Shown one piece after another: positions 8,232 through 14,698 of a DNA stretch of 22,986 nt (positions are counted from its first letter, which is position 1; each line of letters starts with the position of its first letter). The stretch is from the NCBI GenBank assembly GCA_964640935.1, contig CAZXIY010000015.1:1-22986 (forward strand). Reading direction: 5' to 3'. Origin of the DNA: CAZXIY01 sp964640935 (GTDB lineage: Archaea; Thermoplasmatota; Thermoplasmata; Methanomassiliicoccales; Methanomethylophilaceae). A model generated the notes under the pieces. It did no database searches and had not been told where the DNA came from. It saw nothing but the letters and a program-made list of their open reading frames with translations. Made by a program: the position numbers and the translations under genes.

Positions 8232-9305
8232 TCAAATGACCATTGTTGTCTTAGCTACAATCTCTGCGGTCTCGCGGTCTATGCCGTGATCGCCAAGAAT
8301 CGTGAATCTGTCCTTGCGGACCCTCTGCGCCTCTACGAGCGCATCTATTATGTCATCGGATTTCAGTCCGAGCTGTTCTGCGTTGACGGGAGCACCTATA
8401 TTCTTGAGGGCACTCCTTATCGACATCCAGTCGCCGCCGTGCAGATACATCATCATTATCGAGCCGACGCCGCATTGTTCGCCGTGCATCGCTTTTCCGG
8501 GATGGAGTATGTCCAACGCGTGCGAGAACATATGCTCTGCGCCGCTCGTCGGTCTGGAGCTTCCTGCGATCGACATCGATATGCCGGACATTATTATCGG
8601 CTTCATCGCAATCCATACGCTTTCTTCCACACCGGGTCTGATGAGTTTGGATTTGTCTATTATCGTCTTCGCCGCGAGTTCGGACAATGCGTATGCGGTT
8701 GTGCTGAACAGTTCGTTCCTCAGTCTTCTGGCGAATTCCCAGTCTTTGAGGGCGGTTATGTTCGAAATTACGTCCGCGCAGCCGGATGCGAGGTACCTGT
8801 AAGGCGCCTGAGCGATTATCGAAGTATCCGCCAGGACCCCAAGCGGAGATACGGCCTCGACGGATGTCGGCCCCATGTCGGATTTCATAGATGCTCTTCC
8901 GGAGGCTATGCCGTCATGCGATGCGGAAGTAGGTATGCTTACGAATGGGATCTTCAGATCCTTCGCGGCCATCTTGGCAAGATCTATCTTGCTCCCGCCG
9001 CCAACTGCCAGTATGAATTTGGATTTCGTCTCTTTTCCTGCCTCAACGATCTTGTTGACGTTCGAGACGGTGGCGAGGCTTGTGTTTTCTACGACGATTT
9101 CGTATTTGCCGTCGTGCATGTAATCTTCTACGGCCTTTCCCGCCGACGAATACGTGTGCGGGCCGGTGACGATCATCCCCATCTTTCCGAATCCGAAATC
9201 ATCGCACATGCTCGATATCTGCGATAGCGTGTCATGACCTATGAGAACGTTCCTTGGGAACACCATACCTTTAGCTTTTAGGAAATCCTCACTGTCCGCC
9301 ATCAT
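8232..9305 (-). CDS. egsA: sn-glycerol-1-phosphate dehydrogenase
   Basis: NAD(P)H-dependent reduction of dihydroxyacetone phosphate to sn-glycerol-1-phosphate, which sets the archaeal membrane-lipid stereochemistry. About 357 residues, as expected. Seen: GGGSKIDLAKMAA nucleotide-binding loop, SIPTSASHDGIASGRASM with the expected metal-ligand Asp, and the metal-binding histidines in SGAEHMFSHALD and HPGKAMHGEQCGVG. The start is ATG 9305 or the adjacent ATG 9302. The frame stays open 45 bases further, but that stretch is the promoter (TATA-like box at 9335-9344). Divergent from the first flavoprotein and followed on the same strand by the UPF0179 gene. Confidence 0.96.
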   Translation of the reverse strand: MMADSEDFLKAKGMVFPRNVLIGHDTLSQISSMCDDFGFGKMGMIVTGPHTYSSAGKAVEDYMHDGKYEIVVENTSLATVSNVNKIVEAGKETKSKFILAVGGGSKIDLAKMAAKDLKIPFVSIPTSASHDGIASGRASMKSDMGPTSVEAVSPLGVLADTSIIAQAPYRYLASGCADVISNITALKDWEFARRLRNELFSTTAYALSELAAKTIIDKSKLIRPGVEESVWIAMKPIIMSGISMSIAGSSRPTSGAEHMFSHALDILHPGKAMHGEQCGVGSIMMMYLHGGDWMSIRSALKNIGAPVNAEQLGLKSDDIIDALVEAQRVRKDRFTILGDHGIDRETAEIVAKTTMVI

Positions 9306-9334
9306 AATCACAATGTCGTGTATAACTCGCAAAG

Positions 9335-9344
9335 GTATAAAACA
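9335..9344. promoter_or_regulatory. Shared TATA-like element between egsA and flavoprotein gene
   Basis: The 62-base spacer between the divergent ATGs at 9305 and 9368 has one clear box, GTATAAAAC. Read on the plus strand it sits about 25-33 bases before 9368. Read on the minus strand (GTTTTATACC) it is about 30 bases before 9305. A second weaker candidate on the minus strand is GTTATACA near 9318-9326. Confidence 0.4.
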
Positions 9345-9367
9345 ATACACGATAATGTGGTGATTCT

Positions 9368-9919
9368 ATGAAGGCAACAATAGTCGTAGGGAGCGCCAGG
9401 GAAGTAGGCAACACAGAACTGCAATCCCAGTCGGTAGCAGATGCCCTCAAAGACAGCGGCATAAAGGTGGACATCATAAGACCGGCCAGGATGGACATTC
9501 TCCATTGCAACGGATGCAACAAATGCATCGGTGACAATGAATGCTGCCTGAAGGACGATATGCAGGCGATATATGATGCGTACCGCGATTCAGACCTGTT
9601 CATAATCGCTACGCCGGTCTATTTCTCGGGACCGTCGTCGATAATAACGCAGGTCATTGACAGATTCCAGTGTTTCTGGGCATCGGTCGACGAGCCGATG
9701 ACTGAAAAATACGTGGCTCTGCTCTCCAACGGCGGATCTAGGAATCCCAGGTTCGAGAACATAATATCGATCTGCAGGGCTTTCGCTTTCGGGATACGTG
9801 CCAACTGGGCAGGTGAGTGCCTTGCGGACAGCACCGACGATTCCGATATCTCTCATGTGGCCAAACCGGCATATAAGTTCGGATTGGAACTCGCGGAGAA
9901 GCTCAAAGGGCAGATATGA
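9368..9919 (+). CDS. Iron-sulfur flavoprotein (NADPH-dependent FMN reductase-like fold)
   Basis: 183-residue flavodoxin-like protein. The N-terminal strand and loop ATIVVGSAREVGNT is the FMN-phosphate site. The compact cluster motif CNGCNKCIGDNEC has C47, C50, C53 and C59, i.e. CX2CX2CX5C, as in methanogen iron-sulfur flavoproteins (ISF) with a [4Fe-4S] cluster. A further cysteine, C60, follows directly. ATPVYFSGPSS is the usual flavin-contacting loop. ISF proteins transfer electrons from ferredoxin, sometimes to oxygen or peroxide; the acceptor here is unknown. Start ATG 9368 fits the TATA spacing. Its 3' end overlaps the convergent gene by 17 bases. A second protein of the same family lies 630 bases away in the opposite orientation. 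Confidence 0.88.
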   Translation: MKATIVVGSAREVGNTELQSQSVADALKDSGIKVDIIRPARMDILHCNGCNKCIGDNECCLKDDMQAIYDAYRDSDLFIIATPVYFSGPSSIITQVIDRFQCFWASVDEPMTEKYVALLSNGGSRNPRFENIISICRAFAFGIRANWAGECLADSTDDSDISHVAKPAYKFGLELAEKLKGQI

Positions 9920-10544
9920 AGACGTTCTCGAAGCCCATATCTTTCAGAGATGCCGCGATATCCTTCCTGTCTCCGACATATGGCAGTATCCTTGCCCTGG
10001 ATGATATCGCGGACCAATTCTCTTTTTTGAGATTCCCGGTCATATCGAATACCATGACGGTGGTATAGCCGATGCCCGCGAGTTTGTCGACCGTTGCGGT
10101 AAGCTCTTCTTTTCCTTTTTTTCCGACGACCATTCCGTCGCGCACAAAGAGCGCAGGGATCGATGCATCTGAGATAGAGAGTATATCGTGGAGTTCGGAA
10201 TCTGAACGTATCGCGTGATATGGCATGAGGACGAAATCGGCATCTGTGTTGAATGCGTCGAATATGTCATCCACGCTTTCGATGTATGTCATGAGCCATA
10301 TCTGCATCCCGCGTATCTTGAAGTTCTTGAGGAGAACATCGTTTATGGTCTTCCTCTGAAGGCCTTTGACATCGATCACGAGCACAGGTGTCCTTTCGTC
10401 ATTCTTGGACGAAAGTTCTTTTGTGAAAGCGGCGTAATCGGTCAGTTCCCCGAGCAATCTTGGAGTCACGCCGTCGAAGGATACATGACCGACCTTGAGC
10501 TCTCTGTCGATTGTCGATGTTGCCGGTACCGCAGGTATCGTCAT
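9903..10544 (-). CDS. Uncharacterised protein, possibly HisA-related TIM barrel
   Basis: About 213 residues from ATG 10544; a GTG two codons upstream (10550) overlaps the preceding TGA and is an alternative start. No firm family identification. The pattern of short hydrophobic strands alternating with helices (VLVIDVKGL, MQIWLMTYIES, FVLMPYHAI, TVMVFDMTGN, ILPYVGDRKDI, FENVFISAL) suggests a beta/alpha barrel. It loosely resembles the archaeal HisA-like (proFAR isomerase-related) group, with strand-end Asp residues as in phosphosugar enzymes. It follows the second iron-sulfur flavoprotein with a 3-base gap (ATG start) or 2-base overlap (GTG start), so they are one operon. Alternatives are an orotidine- or glycerophosphodiester-type barrel. 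Function unknown. Confidence 0.75.
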   Translation of the reverse strand: MTIPAVPATSTIDRELKVGHVSFDGVTPRLLGELTDYAAFTKELSSKNDERTPVLVIDVKGLQRKTINDVLLKNFKIRGMQIWLMTYIESVDDIFDAFNTDADFVLMPYHAIRSDSELHDILSISDASIPALFVRDGMVVGKKGKEELTATVDKLAGIGYTTVMVFDMTGNLKKENWSAISSRARILPYVGDRKDIAASLKDMGFENVFISAL

Positions 10545-10546
10545 CT

Positions 10547-11113
10547 TCACATCTCAAGTTGGAAATCGACCGTGTCGATGTATTTTTTCACATGTTCAGA
10601 TGATGCGGCATCCTTGGGAGATATGCCTGGGATTATGGCCCCGGAAACATCGATGATATTGAGCGATTTCATCGTACCCGTCATTCTGGCGAGCACGCCG
10701 CCGTAATGCATATCCCCTTCCGGATCACCGCAGGAGAGGAGTACCGAAGCTTTGGATAACGTTCCCTTATCTACGGTCCTTTTCCCGTTATCGTTGCCTA
10801 TCATGGCGTAGAATCTGTCCACGAAGCACCTCATGACCCCAGTCTCTGCTCCGAAGTATATCGGTGATGCGAGAAGAATCATGTCCGCCGATCTCATCTT
10901 GTCGTAGAGCGGTGTCATATCGTCCTTTTGTGCGCATTTCCCTGTCTTCTTGCAGGCAAGGCAGGCACGGCAGTCGTTGATCCGAAGATCGAAAAGATTG
11001 ACGACCTCCGTTTCGTAATTGTATTTTTTAGCCATTTCCGAGACAATTTTGATTATCTCGGAATCGGTCCCATTGGCCCTGGGGCTTCCGTTTATCGCGA
11101 GGAGTCTGCCCAT
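10547..11113 (-). CDS. Iron-sulfur flavoprotein (second copy)
   Basis: 188 residues from ATG 11113. The frame continues 69 bases upstream, but that contains the promoter. FMN-binding loop INGSPRANGTDSEI, then CRACLACKKTGKC with C48, C51, C54 and C60 (CX2CX2CX5C), the [4Fe-4S] pattern of ISF proteins. ASPIYFGAETGVMRCFVDRF is the flavin loop and dimer helix typical of the family, and LLSCGDPEG is the later loop. It is the upstream gene of a two-gene unit with the unknown barrel-like protein. Divergent from superoxide reductase, which suggests a shared oxidative-stress role, though this is inference. It is distinct enough from the 9368 protein that it is not a recent duplicate. Confidence 0.88.
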   Translation of the reverse strand: MGRLLAINGSPRANGTDSEIIKIVSEMAKKYNYETEVVNLFDLRINDCRACLACKKTGKCAQKDDMTPLYDKMRSADMILLASPIYFGAETGVMRCFVDRFYAMIGNDNGKRTVDKGTLSKASVLLSCGDPEGDMHYGGVLARMTGTMKSLNIIDVSGAIIPGISPKDAASSEHVKKYIDTVDFQLEM

Positions 11114-11134
11114 GACACTGCATATCTTTTCATC

Positions 11135-11144
11135 GGTAATAAAG
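11135..11144 (-). promoter_or_regulatory. TATA-like box for second iron-sulfur flavoprotein
   Basis: The minus strand reads CTTTATTACC, 22-31 bases before ATG 11113, supporting that start over upstream in-frame codons. Confidence 0.4.
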
Positions 11145-11180
11145 CAGACCACCGCACACAACAATGGTTCTTGTGAAAGC

Positions 11181-11190
11181 ATAATATAGT
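11181..11190 (+). promoter_or_regulatory. TATA-like box for superoxide reductase
   Basis: ATAATATAGT lies 32-41 bases before ATG 11222, predicting a leader of roughly 10 bases. Confidence 0.45.
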
Positions 11191-11221
11191 TCTAACAATA
11201 GTTTGGCTTCACAGTGTTAAC

Positions 11222-11602
11222 ATGATAGCACAAAGAAGCGTGTATTACTGTCCGTTATGCGGAAACATCGTTGAAGTCGACTATGCCGGCGGCGGAACTC
11301 TCGTATGCTGCGGAGAGCCCATGAAGCTCCTCGAGGCCAAGACTGCCGACTACGCGACAGAGAAACATGTGCCCTACATCGAGAAGAAAGGGAACGGCGT
11401 GCTCGTGAAGGTCGGAAAAGAGACCGCTCACCCGATGACACCGGAACACCACATCGTTCTCATCGAGATCTGCGCAGACGGGGTCCTCATGAGGAAATAC
11501 CTCAAAGCAGGGGACGCACCCGAAGCATTCTTCGAGACAGATGCGAAGAAGATTATCGCTTGGGAGATCTGCAACAAGCACGGTCTCTGGAAGTCCAATT
11601 AA
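11222..11602 (+). CDS. dfx: Superoxide reductase (desulfoferrodoxin, 2Fe type)
   Basis: Reduces superoxide to hydrogen peroxide without making oxygen; a hallmark of anaerobes. 126 residues, full length. The N-terminal desulforedoxin domain has the FeCys4 ligands C10, C13, C29 and C30 (CPLC, VCCGEPM). The C-terminal catalytic centre has E47-K48-H49, H70, H76, C117 and H120, matching the four-His one-Cys site, including the Glu and Lys near the sixth position. Electrons normally arrive from rubredoxin or similar carriers; the flanking iron-sulfur flavoproteins are plausible partners, by inference. Transcription probably ends at the hairpin at 11606-11625, 3 bases after the stop. Confidence 0.97.
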   Translation: MIAQRSVYYCPLCGNIVEVDYAGGGTLVCCGEPMKLLEAKTADYATEKHVPYIEKKGNGVLVKVGKETAHPMTPEHHIVLIEICADGVLMRKYLKAGDAPEAFFETDAKKIIAWEICNKHGLWKSN

Positions 11603-11605
11603 ACA

Positions 11606-11625
11606 AGACCGCCTTCGGGCGGTCT
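11606..11625 (+). terminator. Hairpin terminator after superoxide reductase
   Basis: A perfect 8-bp stem AGACCGCC/GGCGGTCT closes a TTCG tetraloop, starting 3 bases after the TAA. It is followed by a T/A-rich tract without a long T-run. It looks like a bacterial-style intrinsic terminator or an mRNA 3'-end stabiliser. Confidence 0.7.
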
Positions 11626-11635
11626 ATACTTATTT

Positions 11636-11667
11636 CATCAATGTATGTTTTTGTACATTGATGTACA
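11636..11667 (+). promoter_or_regulatory. Dyad operator candidate upstream of MFS transporter
   Basis: CATCAATGTA (11636-11645) and TACATTGATG (11654-11663) form a perfect 10-base inverted repeat with an 8-base spacer. A second nested dyad, GTACAT-TG-ATGTAC, occupies 11653-11666. The block ends a few bases before the TATA-like box at 11671-11681, so a bound regulator would sit where TFB and RNA polymerase load. The repeated ATGTA/TACAT units resemble winged-helix regulator sites, but the regulator is not identified. Confidence 0.6.
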
Positions 11668-11670
11668 ACA

Positions 11671-11681
11671 AATTAATATAA
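11671..11681 (+). promoter_or_regulatory. TATA-like box for MFS transporter
   Basis: AATTAATATAA lies 11-21 bases before ATG 11692 and 23-33 before the in-frame ATG 11704. The spacing therefore favours a leaderless start at 11704. Confidence 0.5.
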
Positions 11682-11691
11682 CAAAACAATC

Positions 11692-12948
11692 ATGGCATTT
11701 CTGATGAAAGAAATGCATCCGAATCTAAGGGACAACCGCAATCTGATAATGATCGCCGGCGTAGTGATACAGCTCTGTGCCGGTATCATCTACATGTGGA
11801 GCATATTCAAGTCTCCCGTAGTGTCCCATCTTAATTGGGATTCGGGTTCCGCGACGATGGTATCGTCCGCGATGCTCGTCTCATTCGTGTTCGGGATGAT
11901 ACTCGGTGGCCGTCTGCAATCCAAATACGGTCCGACCAAGAGCGGCGTGTTCGGAAGTCTTCTGATGTCGGTCGGTATTCTGCTGTCAGCTTTCGTCACA
12001 TCGGAATTCCCTGCTTTGCTGTATCTGACATACAGCATAATGGGCGGTCTCGGAGTGGGTATCGTTTACACATGCACGACCGCAACTGTGCAGAAATGGT
12101 TCTTCGACAAACGCGGGTTCGCGACCGGGGTGATGGTCGGAGCATTCGGATTCTCACTGGTGATCTTCTCGCCTTTGGCGAACTATCTCCTCGGAACATT
12201 CGGAGTGCCGTTCACTTTCGAGGTATTCGGCATATCATTCATGGCGATCTGCACTATCGCTTCTTTGTTCCTCGTTAGTCCGCCGGACGATTATGCGGTC
12301 GAGCAGAAGAAAAAGATGGTCGTCGTCAGCAAGGCCCAGAAGCAGTACACCGTTAGAGAAATGGTGGCTAGAAGGTCCTTTTACTTCATTGTCCTGTCAA
12401 TGTTCTTCGTTCTGCCGGCATTCTTCATCCTCAATCCCCAGATAAAGACGCTGGGAATAGAGCGCGGACTGTCGGAGGATCTTGCCGTAGCCGCGGTGAT
12501 GATAACCGGGGCCGCAAGTGCATTCGGCCGTTTGGGTATAACATGGTTGTCCGACAGGATCGGCCGCATCGGAGCATTGTATCTCATAATCGCATTGACG
12601 GCTGCAGGGATAGTTGCGATGATATTCGCTCAGGGATCGCTGTTCCTGGTATGTATCGCTGTTATAGCATTCGGATTCGGCGGAGCGGCGGGTGTATACA
12701 TCACCGTTACTGCGGACCACTTCGGAACAATGAACAACGGGACCAACTACGGCATAGTGTCTCTTGGATTCTGTGCATCAGCCCTCATATTCCAATTCCT
12801 GTCGACGATGGTGTCTGCGGAGCAGTCGTTCATAGTCGCCGGAGTGACGTGCGCAGCATCGTTCATATGCGTTCTCCTTCTGGTAAGGGAGAAGGGCGAT
12901 CAGCCAACTCAGGAACAGGGGACCGAAGGGGCTCAGTGCCAGGTGTAA
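11692..12948 (+). CDS. Major facilitator transporter, OxlT-like
   Basis: About 418 residues with roughly 12 hydrophobic helices, split by a charged loop near the middle (VEQKKKMVVVSKAQKQYTVREM, residues about 204-225). It resembles the oxalate/formate:H+ antiporter (OxlT-like) group: GVVIQLCAGIIYMWSIF in helix 1, GGRLQSKYGPTKSG in the 2-3 loop (family motif A) and WLSDRIGRIGALY in the second half. Substrate unknown; anion or monocarboxylate export/import is a guess. ATGs at 11692, 11704 and 11713 are all in frame. The TATA spacing points to 11704, while 11692 gives the longest form. A likely operator precedes it, so expression is probably conditional. Monocistronic. Confidence 0.88.
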   Translation: MAFLMKEMHPNLRDNRNLIMIAGVVIQLCAGIIYMWSIFKSPVVSHLNWDSGSATMVSSAMLVSFVFGMILGGRLQSKYGPTKSGVFGSLLMSVGILLSAFVTSEFPALLYLTYSIMGGLGVGIVYTCTTATVQKWFFDKRGFATGVMVGAFGFSLVIFSPLANYLLGTFGVPFTFEVFGISFMAICTIASLFLVSPPDDYAVEQKKKMVVVSKAQKQYTVREMVARRSFYFIVLSMFFVLPAFFILNPQIKTLGIERGLSEDLAVAAVMITGAASAFGRLGITWLSDRIGRIGALYLIIALTAAGIVAMIFAQGSLFLVCIAVIAFGFGGAAGVYITVTADHFGTMNNGTNYGIVSLGFCASALIFQFLSTMVSAEQSFIVAGVTCAASFICVLLLVREKGDQPTQEQGTEGAQCQV

Positions 12949-12990
12949 AGTTATCGTTGCAATGCACCTATTATTGGGCGGTTGCGACAC

Positions 12991-13000
12991 TTAATATAAA
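12991..13000 (+). promoter_or_regulatory. TATA-like box for leucine operon
   Basis: TTAATATAAA predicts transcription starting near 13018-13024, about 85 bases before ATG 13107. This is much longer than the near-zero leaders inferred for most other genes here. Confidence 0.55.
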
Positions 13001-13021
13001 CACAGGCAGATAACGCCACAT

Positions 13022-13119
13022 ACGTGTGCCGGGCGGCATACGCTGGCATCTGAGGCCCCAGGGCCGCGTTCCGGCGTATCTGTCCGACGATGGTTAGGGC
13101 GATCTCATGAAAGGTCGGA
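13022..13119 (+). promoter_or_regulatory. Structured 5' leader of the leucine operon (candidate)
   Basis: The leader can fold. Stem 13038-13046 with 13071-13079 is 9 bp with one G-U and is enclosed by 13030-13034 with 13082-13086. It contains a small GGCC/GGCC hairpin (13054-13057 with 13062-13065). An exclusive alternative pairs 13083-13088 (TCCGAC) with 13114-13119 (GTCGGA), looping out the AGGG at 13096-13099 and ATG 13107. Further inside the first codons, 13131-13135 can pair with 13159-13163, or 13146-13150 with 13166-13170. No known riboswitch class was recognised. Confidence 0.45.
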
Positions 13120-14687
13120 AAGTATGCGATGGAACGGCAGATTGGAGGGGGAGGATCTGTTCCAGCCCCTATAACGAATCAACTTTGAAGGCCTTCGATC
13201 TGAGCAAGGTCTCGTTGTTCGATACGACCCTGAGAGACGGCGAGCAATCCCCCGGGATAGCATTGAGTCAGAACGATAAGATAACCATAGCCAAGGCCAT
13301 AGACGAAATCGGAGTGGATGTCATGGAAGTTGGCTTCTGTGCATCCGGGGAGACCGAGAAAGAGACCGTTTCCAAGATCGCCAATATGGGTCTCAATGCA
13401 AAGATATGCAGTCTGGCACGTTGTACGAAAGGCGATATCGATTCGGTCATCGATTCGGGTGTCGGATATATCCATGAGTTCATCGCGACCTCCGATATCC
13501 ATCTCAAATACAAACTTGACATGACCAGAGATCAGGCTGTCGAAAAGGCAGTCAATGCGGTGGAGTATGCGAAATCCCACGGCATGACAGTTCAATTCTC
13601 ATGCGAGGATGCCACACGCACGGACTATGATTTCCTGGAACGCATATGCTCTGCGGTCAAGGATGCCGGAGCGGACGTAGTGGATATCGCCGACACCGTC
13701 GGGATAATAGTTCCCAGGGCGTTGGGCGAGCTTGTATCCAAACTCAAAGAGAGCATCAAAATGCCCATCTCCGTTCATTGCCACAACGATCTGGGTCTTG
13801 CGGTTGCCAATTCTCTCGCCGCGTTGGAATGCGGGGCCGAGCAGGTCCATGTCTGTGTCAACGGCATCGGCGAACGTTCCGGCAACGCTTCGTTGGAGGA
13901 GATCGCTACGTGCCTCTACGTCAATTACGGCGTGAAGACCGTGGATCTCACCAGGCTCGGTTCTGTCTCCAGGGTCGTTTCCAGATACACCGGGTATCCT
14001 CTGGCATATAACAAACCGATCGTGGGAAGGAACGCCTTTGCACATGAATCGGGCATCCACGTCCACGGAGTGATGAAGAACGCATGCACGTACGAGGCGT
14101 TCCCGCCTGAGATGGTCGGAATGGATCGCAGTATCATGATCGGTAAGCATTCCGGGGAGCACTCTGTGAGAAGCAGGCTGAACGCCATGAAGATCGAGTT
14201 CCCGGAAGAGCTCATGCCGGAACTCATGTCGAGCGTGAAATCCATAGCAATAGGCGAGAAGGAGATCAGCGACATAGAGCTCGCGGCGATAGCGGAGAAC
14301 ACGATCTGGAAGGGCAAGAAGGCCAACAATGTGAAGCTCAGGGAGTTCATCGTTGTGACCGGAAAGAATGCGACGCCGACGGCTACAGTGACACTTGATG
14401 TGTCGGGCGATAAGAAGACCTGCGCCCAGACAGGACTCGGACCGGTCGATGCGGCATTCAACGCGATACGCGGAGCATTCAGCGAATCTATCGAGATCGA
14501 GGAGTATAGACTCGAAGCGGTCACCGGCGGAAGCGATTCCATCTGCGAGGTCACGGTAATGATAAAGGACACGCTCAACAGCAGGGTCTCGGTCGGCAAG
14601 GCCGTTGGACTCGACATCGTAGATACGTCCGTCGATGCGATCATGGAAGCCATTAACAGAGACTACGCGGAGAGAGGATCCGATTGA
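13107..14687 (+). CDS. leuA: 2-isopropylmalate synthase / (R)-citramalate synthase family
   Basis: Condenses acetyl-CoA with 2-oxoisovalerate (LeuA) or pyruvate (CimA); first step of leucine or of the citramalate route to isoleucine. Motifs: SLFDTTLRDGEQSPG, FIATSDIHLKYKL, FSCEDATRTDYDF, metal-binding HCHND, GIGERSGNASLEE, and HESGIHVHG; after about residue 410 a LeuA allosteric/dimerisation domain (TGLGPVDAAFNAI). Context with leuCDB favours LeuA, but CimA cannot be excluded from motifs alone. 526 residues from ATG 13107 (AGGG 7 bases upstream). The first 26 residues have no family resemblance and overlap the foldable leader, so the TTG at 13185 (500 residues) is a possible true start. Its TGA lies 11 bases before the leuC ATG. 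Confidence 0.92.
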   Translation: MKGRKVCDGTADWRGRICSSPYNESTLKAFDLSKVSLFDTTLRDGEQSPGIALSQNDKITIAKAIDEIGVDVMEVGFCASGETEKETVSKIANMGLNAKICSLARCTKGDIDSVIDSGVGYIHEFIATSDIHLKYKLDMTRDQAVEKAVNAVEYAKSHGMTVQFSCEDATRTDYDFLERICSAVKDAGADVVDIADTVGIIVPRALGELVSKLKESIKMPISVHCHNDLGLAVANSLAALECGAEQVHVCVNGIGERSGNASLEEIATCLYVNYGVKTVDLTRLGSVSRVVSRYTGYPLAYNKPIVGRNAFAHESGIHVHGVMKNACTYEAFPPEMVGMDRSIMIGKHSGEHSVRSRLNAMKIEFPEELMPELMSSVKSIAIGEKEISDIELAAIAENTIWKGKKANNVKLREFIVVTGKNATPTATVTLDVSGDKKTCAQTGLGPVDAAFNAIRGAFSESIEIEEYRLEAVTGGSDSICEVTVMIKDTLNSRVSVGKAVGLDIVDTSVDAIMEAINRDYAERGSD

Positions 14688-14698
14688 AAGGGAAGACG

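Noticed and set aside
8286..9227. A 313-codon open frame on the plus strand opposite egsA
   Set aside because: It is the antisense of egsA with no recognisable motif and no promoter or start context.
9368..11113. Recent duplication of the two iron-sulfur flavoproteins
   Set aside because: They share the cluster and flavin motifs but differ strongly elsewhere and in orientation, so ancient paralogy is more likely.
13030..13086. tRNA or known riboswitch in the leu leader
   Set aside because: The hairpin has no cloverleaf or T-loop/anticodon arrangement, and no class consensus (for example fluoride or SAM) was recognised; kept only as an unclassified structured leader.
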